A DNA stretch of 64,000 bases from Humitalea rosea (GTDB taxonomy: Bacteria; Pseudomonadota; Alphaproteobacteria; Acetobacterales; Acetobacteraceae). The stretch is from NCBI RefSeq assembly GCF_003253705.1, contig NZ_QKYU01000024.1:1-64000 (forward strand), written 5' to 3'. The translations under genes and the position numbers were made by a program. The notes under the pieces are model-generated. The model saw only the letters and a list, made by a program, of their open reading frames with translations, made no database searches and was not told the origin of the DNA. Positions 7,742 through 16,910 of the stretch are shown here, one piece after another (positions within the stretch are counted from its first letter, which is position 1; every line of letters begins with the position of its first letter).

Positions 7742-9817
7742 TCAGGTGCCCGGATTGAACCAGGCGCCGCGCCAGTCGATGGCGCCGACGCCGAAGTCGA
7801 AGATCACGCTGACCTCCACGCCGTCGACGCCCTGGACATTGCCGGTGGTGACCTGCGGCCCCTCGGCGCCATTGAGGTAGCCGTAGACGTAGACCGGCGC
7901 GGCCATCGGATCCGAGAAGAGGTACCAGCGGTTGGCCGGGATCAGCGGCTCGACCAGCGGCTGCACGAAGCCGGCGTAGACGTTCGCGTTGCTGGTCTGG
8001 GTCGCCTGGACGGACACCGTGAGCTGCCGCGCGGCAAGCTCCTGGTTCGGCCCGACCAGCAGGCGCATCTGCGCACCCACCGCGATCGGCAGGCCGTCGA
8101 GGGTCTTCTGACGCATCACCGCGGCACGGCCGAGCGCCAGGTTCGGCAGGTCGAGCGCGGTGCCCGCACCCGCCTTGTTGGCTCGCGCGGCCGCCGTCCC
8201 GAAGACCGCGGCCGCGCCGGTGGTGAGCGTGGGGCCGTCGCCACCCGCGCTATTCACCAGCGCATAGGCCGTCGCATTCTCGAAGTCGGCGACACGCCGG
8301 CCGATCATGGAGGCGAAGTCAGTGAAGGCGCCCAGATCGTCATTCACCAGCATCTGGCGCGTGACGCGGATGCGCCGGGCGAAGGTCTGCAGGAACACGA
8401 GCTCCTGGCTCTCCGACATGGTGCCGGCCTGGACCTCGCCATTCTCCGACAGCGGCAGCAGCGTCGGGAAGTCGCCGACCCGCAGATGGCGGTGCGGCTT
8501 GAAGTCCCGAAAATCGCGGCGGAGGAACAGCGTGCGGTAGGTGGGCGCTGCCGGCGCGTAGGCAGCCAGCAGCATCTTGTTGGCCGCGGCCGAGAGCAGC
8601 GCGGGGAAGTCGCTGGTGGTGTGGAAGGCGCGCTCGGCCAGGATGGTCGGGTTGCGCGGGACGTTCCGCTCGCCCCGGGCGCGGAGCAGTTCCCCGATCA
8701 TGTCGGAGGGCCGCCAGCCCAGGAACTCTGTGTGGCGGCCGGTCGCCGGCGCCTGGTAGCCGGGCATCGTGCGGGCGGCGAGCGCCTCGGCCATGGCGTC
8801 GAGGAGCTGCGACGGGTCCTCGTTGGATGGGCCGGTGTCGGGGCGCGCCGGCAGGGAGGGACGCGCGGCGCCGCTGGTGAAGGCCTCCCACAGCCGACCG
8901 CGCAGCACCTCGGGAGAGACGCGGTCGCGGATGGCGCCCTCCCGCATGGTGTCGAGCATGTCGGCGGTCACCAGGCCGCGGGCGGCGGCCAGCACCGGCT
9001 CATAGCCGGCGATGCGCTCGACCGCGGCACGCTCCGCCTCAGCCCGGATGGCATCGAGGTCCGGCGCGGGCGGTGCGGCGCGGGTGGGTTCCGGCGGGGC
9101 GGTGGCGGTCACAGCGTTCTCCTGGTGCGGGGTGGTGGGCGGCGCAGGCGGCGCCGGCGCGGGATCCGGCAAAGCCGGCGTCGTCTCGGGCATGGGTGGT
9201 TCCTCGGGGATGGTCAGGGCGGGTTCGATGGCGGTGGCGGGGGCGCCCTGGTCCCCCTCGCCACGCACGACGGCAGCCGCGTCCACCGGGACGGGCACGA
9301 TCGAGATCTCGTAGGGCTCCCAATCCACGGCGCGGTGGATGGTCTGGCCGGTGGCGGCATCGGGCCGGGGCTCGTAGCGATGGACGCGGTAGCCAACGCT
9401 CACCGACTGCAGCGTGCCGTCGGCGACCCGCTGCCAGACCGGCTCCACGTCGTCGGCGCCGCTGAATTGCAGCGTGGCGTAGCCGCGGCCGGCGTCGAGC
9501 CGGGCGGCGGTGACGCGGCCCAGCACGTCGCGCGTGCCGGCACGGCGATGCGTGTCCAGCACCGGCGCGCGGCCGGAGCGGAGCGCGTCCATGCGCACCG
9601 CTGAGGGCGCCATGTCGAGCTCTTCGAGGATTGGCCCATAGGGCGGCACGAAGTTGCGGGCGCGCGCGCCGGTGCTCCACACCACCTCGACGGTGCGAGC
9701 TGCGCGATTGACGCTGACCGGTGCGGCCAGGGCGCGGCACGCCACGATCGACTGCCCAGCGGTGGGAAGTCGATCGGGCGCGGAGGATACCCCGCCCGGT
9801 TCGATTGGTTCGGTCAT
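7742..9817 (-). CDS. Prohead protease - major capsid protein fusion
   Basis: A 691-residue fusion. Residues about 20-175 are a U35-type prohead protease, with the probable catalytic His in VLDTH and Ser in LQSVSVGYR. A proline/alanine linker (about 180-245) and a charged scaffold-like helical segment (DAIRAEAERAAVERIAG) follow. From about residue 340 onward the protein is an HK97-type major capsid subunit (FLGWRPSDMIGELL ... FLQTFARRIRVTRQMLVNDD ... GVEVSVIFDFGVGAID). The protease would cut itself and the scaffold away as the head matures. Such fusions are known in alphaproteobacterial prophages. Confidence 0.88.
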   Translation of the reverse strand: MTEPIEPGGVSSAPDRLPTAGQSIVACRALAAPVSVNRAARTVEVVWSTGARARNFVPPYGPILEELDMAPSAVRMDALRSGRAPVLDTHRRAGTRDVLGRVTAARLDAGRGYATLQFSGADDVEPVWQRVADGTLQSVSVGYRVHRYEPRPDAATGQTIHRAVDWEPYEISIVPVPVDAAAVVRGEGDQGAPATAIEPALTIPEEPPMPETTPALPDPAPAPPAPPTTPHQENAVTATAPPEPTRAAPPAPDLDAIRAEAERAAVERIAGYEPVLAAARGLVTADMLDTMREGAIRDRVSPEVLRGRLWEAFTSGAARPSLPARPDTGPSNEDPSQLLDAMAEALAARTMPGYQAPATGRHTEFLGWRPSDMIGELLRARGERNVPRNPTILAERAFHTTSDFPALLSAAANKMLLAAYAPAAPTYRTLFLRRDFRDFKPHRHLRVGDFPTLLPLSENGEVQAGTMSESQELVFLQTFARRIRVTRQMLVNDDLGAFTDFASMIGRRVADFENATAYALVNSAGGDGPTLTTGAAAVFGTAAARANKAGAGTALDLPNLALGRAAVMRQKTLDGLPIAVGAQMRLLVGPNQELAARQLTVSVQATQTSNANVYAGFVQPLVEPLIPANRWYLFSDPMAAPVYVYGYLNGAEGPQVTTGNVQGVDGVEVSVIFDFGVGAIDWRGAWFNPGT

Positions 9818-9842
9818 GAGATGTGCTCCTGGCGTGGCGCCG

Positions 9843-11336
9843 CTACGGCGCGGCGAAGCCCTGCGCGTTGACGTAGACCTGCGCGCCGGTGGTGATGCAG
9901 GCGACGTTCATCGCCGTGGCCGCGGTGCCGCGCAGCGGCGTCGGGAAGGTGATCTCGACCGGCGCCGGCATCGCCGCCGCCAGCAACTGCCGCCAGATCA
10001 CCGTCGCGCCGTCCTTGATCACCACTTCGGTCGCGATCGTCGCGTGCGCATTGCGGATGTCGATCGAGGTCACGTAGTTCCGGATGCCAGCAGCGGCGGC
10101 CGCCCTGAGCACCACGTCGGTGGTGTTGATGATCCCGCCCGCGGCGGCGGCGTATTGCCAGTCCGCCTCTGGGATGGCGTAGGGCTTGGTGACCAGCGCG
10201 CCGATCAGCGTCGCGAGAAGGTCCACGCCGCGCGCCGTGGTGACGGCGACCGGGTTGGCCGAGTAGCCCGTCGCCGCCAGCACCGGTACCGCGCCGCTGG
10301 TGTTGCGGGCCTGGCCACCCACCGGGGTGACGCTCGGCGGGATGGTGCTGAGCACGTTCACGCCCAGCCCCTGGCCAGCAACGGACTGGCCGCGACCCGC
10401 CGTGATCTCGGTGGTGAGCTCGGCGTAGTCCGCGATGGTGACGAACTGGACCTTGATGTCGGTGTTCGAGACCGGCGCGAGGTTGCGCGAGATCGAGGCC
10501 CAGCCAGTGTTGAGATAAGCGCCGGTGAAGGTCGACCCCACCAGGTCAAAGCTGTTCGCGTCGATGACCGTGATCGTGAATGTCCCGTTCGCCCCCGGCA
10601 CGCCCGAGACATCGGCGACCGTCACCACATCGTTCGTGGCAAAGCCATGCGCCGCGCGGGTGATGCGCACCGCGCCGGAGCCGTTGTTCGCCACCGCGGA
10701 GATACCGCTGATGAACTGGCGGTTCCGCACGCGGATCCGGAAGCGATAGAGCGCATTGGGCTCCGGAATCTGCTGGTGGCGGACATAGGAGTTGGAACGC
10801 GCTGCGGTGGTGTCGAGCAGGCGGCCGTGGAAGTAGCATTCGTCGTTGGTCGGCTCGAGCTCCAGCACCGACCAGCCCGCGGGCGCGGTGGTGGGAATGG
10901 TGCTGCCGGAGGTGCTGCCGAGGCGCGGCGCGCCCTCGCTCTGGACTTCGTAGTTCGCGAGCGTGGCGCTGGCGCCATCCAGCCGCCAGGCCGCCACGCT
11001 GCGGCCGTCCGGCTGGGCGGTGGTGGGATCGATGCTGACCAGCTCGAGCCAGACCGACTGACCGACGATGCGCTGACTCATGTTCACCGCCACCATGACC
11101 CGGAGCGGGATGGTGAAGGTGGTGCGGCTGGTGAGCGTCAACTCGTCATCGAGCGTGGTGCCGGTGGAGATGGTGACCGCGCCATCCGCCACGGTGTGGG
11201 TGATGCCGCCGCCGGTGGCCCCGATCTCCCACCGCGCCGGGTTGATCTCGGTGCCGTTGAAGCTGTCGCGGAACTTCTTCTGCATGCTCTTGATCTTGAG
11301 CATGTCGTCGGTCCAGTCGTAGGCGCCTGCGATCAT
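9843..11336 (-). CDS. Virion structural protein with FCCH-like segment
   Basis: A 497-residue protein starting at an ATG (MIAGAYDWTDDMLKIKSM). The first half is a beta-rich sandwich (residues about 20-165), like a carbohydrate-binding or tail-fibre domain. Around residues 230-275 is a segment (RAAHGFATNDVVTVADVSG, then NGTFTITVIDANSFDL) similar to the FCCH domain seen in many phage virion proteins. The C-terminal third is alanine-rich and beta-helical in character. It lies between portal and capsid genes, so it is probably a minor head or head-fibre protein. The role is not certain. Confidence 0.6.
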   Translation of the reverse strand: MIAGAYDWTDDMLKIKSMQKKFRDSFNGTEINPARWEIGATGGGITHTVADGAVTISTGTTLDDELTLTSRTTFTIPLRVMVAVNMSQRIVGQSVWLELVSIDPTTAQPDGRSVAAWRLDGASATLANYEVQSEGAPRLGSTSGSTIPTTAPAGWSVLELEPTNDECYFHGRLLDTTAARSNSYVRHQQIPEPNALYRFRIRVRNRQFISGISAVANNGSGAVRITRAAHGFATNDVVTVADVSGVPGANGTFTITVIDANSFDLVGSTFTGAYLNTGWASISRNLAPVSNTDIKVQFVTIADYAELTTEITAGRGQSVAGQGLGVNVLSTIPPSVTPVGGQARNTSGAVPVLAATGYSANPVAVTTARGVDLLATLIGALVTKPYAIPEADWQYAAAAGGIINTTDVVLRAAAAAGIRNYVTSIDIRNAHATIATEVVIKDGATVIWRQLLAAAMPAPVEITFPTPLRGTAATAMNVACITTGAQVYVNAQGFAAP

Positions 11337-12829
11337 TGGGATGCTCCTGGATTGGGGGCAGCGCCCGCATCCGCACGCGGCGAAGCAGCGCCGGTGGCTG
11401 CAATCTCGATGGCAGCGAGCTGAGCTGCGTCCTGCGCGGCACCGGACTTCGCGACGCGGCGCGGATCGCTGTCGAGCGAGAGGCCCGCCTCGTCGAGCAG
11501 GGCATTCGCCTCGCGGATCATCTCGACGACCTGGCGGAAGTCGTAGCCGAAGGCGCCGACCGCCTCGGGCTGCGGCACGAAGCCGGCGCGGACCTGGGCG
11601 ATGAGCGCGGTGGTGTCCTTGAGCGGGTCGATCATCTCGTGGGCCGGCGGGACGTGCGACAGACCGTCGGGCACCTCTGCGCCCCACAGCCCAAGCAGCG
11701 CACCCTGGGCGTGGAAACGATCGGCGACGGGCCGCACCAGCATCGGGATCAGCATTCCGTACTGCACCTGCTCGCAGAGGCGCCGGAACTCGATCTTGCC
11801 GGCACGGAGCGAGGAGTAGTTCGCCTGGGTGAGATCGCCCGCGACCTGGTCGTAGGTCAGGCCCGTGCCCACCGCAGAGGCTTCCAGCGCGCGGCGGGCA
11901 AAGGCCGCGTGGCTCCCACCACCACTCGGATTCACCACCTCCACGGATCCCATGCCGCGCCGGTACAGGATCATCCCTGGCTCGAAGCTTTCCACCGTGC
12001 GGCCCTGGGCATCGCGCAGCAGGCCCGATGCGGCGCCGGTCATGGCGTCATCGCCATCCTCGGACACAACCGCGGCCAGGCAGGCCTCGATCTTGGCCTT
12101 CATCAGGAGCGCAGCCTCGTAATCGCCGAGATCCCGGAGGCGAGTCAGCACCGGCGCCAGCCACGAGACATCGCGCAGCTGGCCCGGCCGGCGCTTGCGG
12201 TAGATATGCAGCACGTCGCGGGCCGGGACGCGCTGGCTGCTCAGCCAAGTGGCGCCGCCCGGCAGAACCCAGGATGCGCCGGGATGCACGCGGTGCAGCC
12301 AATAGCCCACCGGCTCGCCCGCCTCGCCCAGGCCGATGCCCTGCAGGGTGGGGACGCCGTCGATGACGCCCTGCCGTGCCGCATCGAGGTGGTCGCTTTC
12401 CAGCACCTGCAGCCGCAGGCCGATTGGGTTCGCCGTCGTGATGTCGGCCGGCAGCAGGCGGACGAAGCATTCGCCGCTTTCCACCACGGCCCGCATCACC
12501 AGCGCCTGGAGGCCATAGAGGTCGAGCCTTCCCTCGGCGTCGCAGGCCGTGCTGTCGGACCAGCGGCGCCAGGCCTCGGCGTGGGGCTTGTCCGGCCAGC
12601 GGGTGGTGATGCCGGCCCCCACCGCGTTCCCGGTCCAGAGATCGACGATGCGGGCGGCGTAGGGGTCGTTGCGGACTGCATCGCGGGCGCGGCGCGCCAC
12701 CGTGGGCGCCGCGGCGCCAACCTCGGCCGTGGCACTGCTGCCGGAGGCCGCCCAGTTCGAGGCGCGGCTGTCGTGGGCGGCGGCATAGCCACGCAGGGCG
12801 TCCCAGGCATCGCGGAGACGCCCCATCAC
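11333..12829 (-). CDS. Phage portal protein (lambda gpB family)
   Basis: A 498-residue protein of the lambda-type portal family. Visible features are NDPYAARIVDLWTGNAVG near the N-terminus, the GECFVRL strand, the segment RDVLHIYRKRRPGQLRDVSWLA, and TYDQVAGDLTQANYSSLRAG, all typical of the gpB group. Twelve copies would form the DNA channel at the capsid vertex and serve as docking site for terminase and tail. It overlaps the gpW-like gene upstream and the FCCH protein gene downstream by four bases each. Confidence 0.9.
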   Translation of the reverse strand: MMGRLRDAWDALRGYAAAHDSRASNWAASGSSATAEVGAAAPTVARRARDAVRNDPYAARIVDLWTGNAVGAGITTRWPDKPHAEAWRRWSDSTACDAEGRLDLYGLQALVMRAVVESGECFVRLLPADITTANPIGLRLQVLESDHLDAARQGVIDGVPTLQGIGLGEAGEPVGYWLHRVHPGASWVLPGGATWLSSQRVPARDVLHIYRKRRPGQLRDVSWLAPVLTRLRDLGDYEAALLMKAKIEACLAAVVSEDGDDAMTGAASGLLRDAQGRTVESFEPGMILYRRGMGSVEVVNPSGGGSHAAFARRALEASAVGTGLTYDQVAGDLTQANYSSLRAGKIEFRRLCEQVQYGMLIPMLVRPVADRFHAQGALLGLWGAEVPDGLSHVPPAHEMIDPLKDTTALIAQVRAGFVPQPEAVGAFGYDFRQVVEMIREANALLDEAGLSLDSDPRRVAKSGAAQDAAQLAAIEIAATGAASPRADAGAAPNPGASQ

Positions 12830-13062
12830 TTGCTGCCCTCGCGGGAGAAGCTGGCGAAGGTGACGCTGGGGCGGCGCGCAGCGGTGTTCTCGGCAGCATG
12901 CAGGACGGAGAGCGCACGGCCGAGCTCGTCGAGCGAGCGGTATTCCACGGTGCGGCCGTCGAAGGTCACGCGCGTCGTGCCGCCGGTGAAGGCGGCGGCC
13001 AGCACGGCGGCGCGGGTGCCGGCAGGCTGCGCCAGCGCCCAGGCGAGGACGGTCGGGTCCAT
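12826..13062 (-). CDS. gpW-like head-tail connector protein
   Basis: A 78-residue protein (MDPTVLAWALAQPAG) with the helix - beta hairpin - helix pattern of lambda gpW: VTFDGRTVEYRS forms the hairpin and LDELGRALSVLHAAEN the helix. It would stop up the portal after packaging. It lies between the large terminase and portal genes, as in lambda, and overlaps the portal start by four bases. Confidence 0.75.
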   Translation of the reverse strand: MDPTVLAWALAQPAGTRAAVLAAAFTGGTTRVTFDGRTVEYRSLDELGRALSVLHAAENTAARRPSVTFASFSREGSK

Positions 13063-13075
13063 GATGGTCCTCCTC

Positions 13076-15010
13076 TCAGCGAAGCCAGCCATTGCGCGGT
13101 GCGAGCCAACCACGCGGGCGCTGGGTGTCGGGCGCAGGCGCCGATCCGACCTGCGGCGCCGGCGATGCGTCTGCGACATTCCCAGCGGCGGGAATGTCGC
13201 TCGGCCGGAGGGGAGCGTCCGCCGCCTCATCCCTCAGCCGTGCCCAGAATTGCTCGCCATACCGATCGGCGCCGAGCAGCCAGAGCGCGGCGCGCGCCAG
13301 CACCGCGCAGTCCAGCGCCTCGTTCCGTTCCCGCAGCTTGGCCCATTCCTGACGGGCGAAGCCGCGGCGGTCCTTCGTCGTGCGCAGCTGCCCGGCGACC
13401 AGCTGCTTGACCCATTCGACGTCGATCGCGCGCGGCAGATGCACCCAACCGGGTGGAAGCTCCTCCGCGTCGCCGCGGCCGAGCCAGAGGCGGCGATAGA
13501 GATCGGCCTTCCAGGTCGAGACGGACACGGTCCAGAGTTTCAGGCCACGGCGCAGCTTCTGACCGTTCACCAGCGCATCCACTGACGTCGGGCCCTGGAC
13601 GGGCTGCGCCCGGTTCCAGCCGTCGATGCCCTTGGTCGGCGCGATGCGGGGATCCCGCAGGCGGCGCAGATGGCCATAGACGGCGGCGGTGTCGCGGCCG
13701 CCGGTGTCGACACAGAGTCGGGCAATGCGCATGGCGCCACCGCCCTGGCGTGGCCAGTCGCGCGCCAGCACCCGGGCCAGTTCGTCCCAAGGTTCCCGAT
13801 CGCGCGGGCTGCCGGTGATGACGACGTGATCGACCAGCCACGAGGAAAAGCCCTCTGCCCAGCCCCAGACGTCGCATTCCAGGCGATCATCCTGCACGTC
13901 GACGCCGGCGGTGAGCACGAGGGCGCCGGGCGGGACCGCGCCCATCGGAAAGTCCTCGCGGCGCTCGACCAGGCGCTCCCAATCCGGCGCCTCGCCCTGC
14001 TCCTGCCAGGTCTCGCCCAGCACGGTGTTCTTGAAGGTCTTGATGTCCTCGGGCTTGCCCTGGGCCGCCTCCCAATCGCGGGCGATCTGCTCCCAAGAGA
14101 GCCACCCCACCGGTGAGTAGAGCGCCGAGATGTGGAAGCCGATGGTGTGCGGATCCTGGCCCTCCGCCGTCGCGCGCCACTCGCCACTGCCGAGCATGGC
14201 GGTCTTGTCGTGCTCCTGCATCGGGTGGTCGCAGGCCGAGCAGTGGTACCGCGCCGTCTCCGGCGCGCCCTTCTCCCAGAGCAGCCGCTCGAAGCGCATC
14301 CACTGCATCTCCCCGCATTCCGGGCACGGCACGAAGAAACGCCGCTGGTCGGAGGCGAGATACTCCCGCTCGATGCGGCTGCGGCCGGCGATGGTGGGCG
14401 TGGAAACCAGGAAGGCCTTGCGCCGCCAGCCGAAGGTGCGGGCGCGGGCCTCGGCCAGAGCAATCGGATCACCCTCGCCCGCGACATCGCCGGGATAGGC
14501 GTCCACCTCGTCGAGAAACAGAAACCGCGCCGTCATCGAACGCAGCCCGACGGCGCTGTTCGCACCCGTCAGCACCAGGATGCCGCCAGGGAATTCTTTC
14601 GACAGCATGGTGTTGCCGCTGTCGCGCGCGCGGGCCGGCGCAACCCGCTCCCGCAGCGCGGGCGTCTCCTCCAGCAGCGGATCAATGCGCTGGCGCGAGA
14701 AGCGCTTGGCCAGTTCCACGGTCGGCTGCACCGCCAGGGCGGGCGCCGGCACATGGTGCATGATGTAGCCGAGCCAGTTGTTGCCGCTCTCCGTCGCGCC
14801 GACCTGCGCGCCCTTCATGAACACCACGCGGCGGGCGGGATGCACCGCCGACAGCGCATCCATTACGTCCTTGAGGTAGGGCGTGCGGCTGGTGCGCCAG
14901 GGGCCTGGTTCCGCTGAGGCGCGGCTGCCGAGCATGCGATGGCGCTCGGCCCATTCAGAGACGGTGAGCTGCGGCGGCGGGCGCAGCATGGCGCCAACGC
15001 GGCGGCGCAC
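13076..15010 (-). CDS. terL: Terminase large subunit (lambda gpA family)
   Basis: A 644-residue packaging motor and nuclease. The ATPase part has the adapted P-loop MKGAQVGATESGNN (about residues 65-78) and Walker B FLFLDEVDAYPG. A zinc-binding pair of CxxC motifs (CPECGEMQ ... YHCSACDH) follows, and the nuclease half contains LVLTAGVDVQDDRLE and the LCVDTGG segment. The length fits the gpA family. A GTG start at 15010, with the stop of the small terminase gene four bases away, is preferred; an ATG seven codons later has no ribosome-binding site. Confidence 0.92.
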   Translation of the reverse strand: MRRRVGAMLRPPPQLTVSEWAERHRMLGSRASAEPGPWRTSRTPYLKDVMDALSAVHPARRVVFMKGAQVGATESGNNWLGYIMHHVPAPALAVQPTVELAKRFSRQRIDPLLEETPALRERVAPARARDSGNTMLSKEFPGGILVLTGANSAVGLRSMTARFLFLDEVDAYPGDVAGEGDPIALAEARARTFGWRRKAFLVSTPTIAGRSRIEREYLASDQRRFFVPCPECGEMQWMRFERLLWEKGAPETARYHCSACDHPMQEHDKTAMLGSGEWRATAEGQDPHTIGFHISALYSPVGWLSWEQIARDWEAAQGKPEDIKTFKNTVLGETWQEQGEAPDWERLVERREDFPMGAVPPGALVLTAGVDVQDDRLECDVWGWAEGFSSWLVDHVVITGSPRDREPWDELARVLARDWPRQGGGAMRIARLCVDTGGRDTAAVYGHLRRLRDPRIAPTKGIDGWNRAQPVQGPTSVDALVNGQKLRRGLKLWTVSVSTWKADLYRRLWLGRGDAEELPPGWVHLPRAIDVEWVKQLVAGQLRTTKDRRGFARQEWAKLRERNEALDCAVLARAALWLLGADRYGEQFWARLRDEAADAPLRPSDIPAAGNVADASPAPQVGSAPAPDTQRPRGWLAPRNGWLR

Positions 15011-15014
15011 ATGC

Positions 15015-15530
15015 TCACGGCTGCGAAGACCGCTCCCCTCCGAGGCCTGCTGGATCGAAGCGATCGGCCGCCTCCGTCAGCAGGTCGTTGATGTGGCTCT
15101 GCAGGATGGTCTGCAGCAGATGCGGATCGACGCTGATCTCGGCGGCGATCAGGCCCGACACGCGTGCAGGCCAGTTCAGCAGCGAGTCGCGCATGGTGCT
15201 GCCGATCTCGTCGAGCGCGGCGTTGGCTTCGGTGACATCGACCAGGCGACGCTTGGTCTCGTCGAGCGAAAGGCGCTGCGCCTCCACCTTCAGGGCAAGC
15301 TGCGCGACCTTCAGCCGGGCGAAGGGCGTGCCGTCGGCGCCGGCACCGCTGGCCAGGGGCGAGCGGTTGGGATCGGCGGTCTCGGTCAGGCGGCGGCGGG
15401 TCTTGTCGATGTCCCAGCTACCGTCGGGCTCGCGGGCGATGCGACCCGCGCGCTCGGCCTTGTGGATGGCGGTGTCGCTGACGCCGAGGCGACGGGCGGC
15501 CTCGCGCGTGGAGGCGGTCAGTTCCGGCAT
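15015..15530 (-). CDS. Terminase small subunit-like protein with HTH
   Basis: A 171-residue protein. Residues about 5-45 form a MerR/Nu1-like helix-turn-helix with the signature AARRLGVSDTAIHKAERAGR followed by a wing (DGSWDI). A long helical middle (LKVAQLALKVEAQRLSLDETKRRL) and an acidic C-terminal part suited to oligomerisation come next. It would recognise the packaging site and load the large terminase, which follows at four bases. The ATG at 15530 has a GGGAGG site about 9 bases upstream. The HTH module is nearly repeated twice in the protein at 24806-25429. Confidence 0.75.
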   Translation of the reverse strand: MPELTASTREAARRLGVSDTAIHKAERAGRIAREPDGSWDIDKTRRRLTETADPNRSPLASGAGADGTPFARLKVAQLALKVEAQRLSLDETKRRLVDVTEANAALDEIGSTMRDSLLNWPARVSGLIAAEISVDPHLLQTILQSHINDLLTEAADRFDPAGLGGERSSQP

Positions 15531-15620
15531 GGCGGCGACCTCCCGCCGCACGTGATGGTCATCACGAGCAAGGGCCCGCTACCTGCCGGCGGCGGGCCCT
15601 CGACGTGTCCGGCTCCGTGG

Positions 15621-16478
15621 TCAGGCCGGCAGGTGGTAAATGGTGAAGGAGCCCTTCGCGCCCGTCTTGTTCGGGCCGACCATCCGCTCGCGCGACTTCA
15701 CCTCGACCGCGTGGCCCTTCTTCTTCAGCCCGGCGAAGAAGCCGCGGACGGTGTGCTGCGCCCAGCCCGTCGCTTCGGCGATCTGCGCGACCGTGGCACC
15801 CTCGGGGCGGCGCAGCATGGCGATCACCTGCTCCTGCTTCGTGCCCTCCCGCGGCTTGCGTGGCGCTCCGGCCTCGCGCGCGGCGCGGGCCGGCTTACCA
15901 GCGAGCAGGGTGCGCAGCGCCTCCATCGGGGCATCGAGCGCGGCGATCATGTCCGTGGCGCGGTTGGCCTCGTCGTCCCAGGCGGCGAGGACCGCCGCGG
16001 CGGCGTCGCGCAGGCTGGTCCGCGGCGCGGCGGCGCGTGCCGCGAGGACCTGGTCGAGCAGGGCGATTTCCTCCGCCAGGGGCGCGCCATGGGCGGGTTC
16101 GGCTTCTTCCGCGGGGGTATCCCCCTCGGCGGCGTCGTCCGCGCCCGTGGGCGCCGTGTCGGGCACGCTGGCCTCGATGCCCGAGCAGTCGGGCTCGCCG
16201 GCCCCCACGTCGCCCTCGTTCGGGTCGATGCCGATGGCGCGCAGCCCCTCGTCGGTGATCCGCGCCACGATCCAGGTGCCGTCCTCGTCCTGCCGCCAGC
16301 CGAGCCCGACATGCTCCCGCGGCGCGTTGATCTCGGTGAGCAGGTTGTTCTTGATCAGGCTGCGGAACACCGCGTTGCGGGCCGCGGCCGGCAGGGTCTT
16401 CGGCGCGCGGGCGAGGCCCATCTCATGCTGCGCGGCGGCGCTGAGGATCGCGTGCTGGCTGTCGGAAAGCTTGGTCAT
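15621..16478 (-). CDS. DUF3489 domain protein
   Basis: A 285-residue protein. The start (TKLSDSQHAILSAAAQ) and the C-terminal 80 residues (KQEQVIAMLRRPEGATVAQI, then ATGWAQHTVRGFFAGLKKKG) match the DUF3489 family, which has a winged-helix form and is common in alphaproteobacterial prophages. The centre (about 115-160) is an acidic linker. It may be a DNA-binding regulator or an assembly factor for the late genes. The upstream gap to 16574 contains no gene. Confidence 0.7.
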   Translation of the reverse strand: MTKLSDSQHAILSAAAQHEMGLARAPKTLPAAARNAVFRSLIKNNLLTEINAPREHVGLGWRQDEDGTWIVARITDEGLRAIGIDPNEGDVGAGEPDCSGIEASVPDTAPTGADDAAEGDTPAEEAEPAHGAPLAEEIALLDQVLAARAAAPRTSLRDAAAAVLAAWDDEANRATDMIAALDAPMEALRTLLAGKPARAAREAGAPRKPREGTKQEQVIAMLRRPEGATVAQIAEATGWAQHTVRGFFAGLKKKGHAVEVKSRERMVGPNKTGAKGSFTIYHLPA

Positions 16479-16573
16479 CGTGGTGGTCTCCGGTTCCGGG
16501 TGCCGGACATCGGCCCCTACTGCCGGGAGCCCCGCCGGCCTCGCCGGTCGGGGCGGTGCGGGGGCAGCCCGCT

Positions 16574-16810
16574 TCAGCAGGCGTATTCGCCGCGGCGGAA
16601 ATGCTGGTCCGCGATATCCTTCAGCTTCGCGGTGGCATCCGAAAGCCAGGCCGCTTCGCCCCAGAGCACCGTCTCGGGGTCCGCGCCGAAATGGTCCGCG
16701 CTGGCCTGGGTGAGTTCCGCGAGGAGGGCGTCGAATTCGGCCTTCTTCGCGAGGAAGGCGGCCAAGCTGCATTCCTGGTTGCGGGCGGCGCGGGCTTCGC
16801 GGTCGGACAT
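16574..16810 (-). CDS. Small hypothetical phage protein
   Basis: A 78-residue soluble protein (MSDREARAARNQECSLAAF) of mainly helical character with a hydrophobic WGEAAWLSDATAKLKDIAD stretch. I do not recognise a family. Codon use agrees with the surrounding minus-strand genes, and it is placed between a DUF3489 gene and two methyltransferase genes. Function unknown. Confidence 0.5.
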   Translation of the reverse strand: MSDREARAARNQECSLAAFLAKKAEFDALLAELTQASADHFGADPETVLWGEAAWLSDATAKLKDIADQHFRRGEYAC

Positions 16811-16910
16811 CGTGGTCTCCGTCGTGGTGCAGGGCGGGGTGCTCTGCGTGTGACGGACCATTCGCGCTGTGGCGCGCACGAGCCAAGCAAGATGCAGCGG
16901 CGCGGAATTG

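Noticed and set aside
7652-9604. 650-codon plus-strand reading frame opposite the capsid gene
   Set aside because: Composition is extremely Arg/Gly-rich without domain pattern, whereas the minus strand encodes a clear protease-capsid fusion.
11336-13585. 749-codon plus-strand reading frame over the portal gene
   Set aside because: Shadow of the portal gene, no recognisable family.
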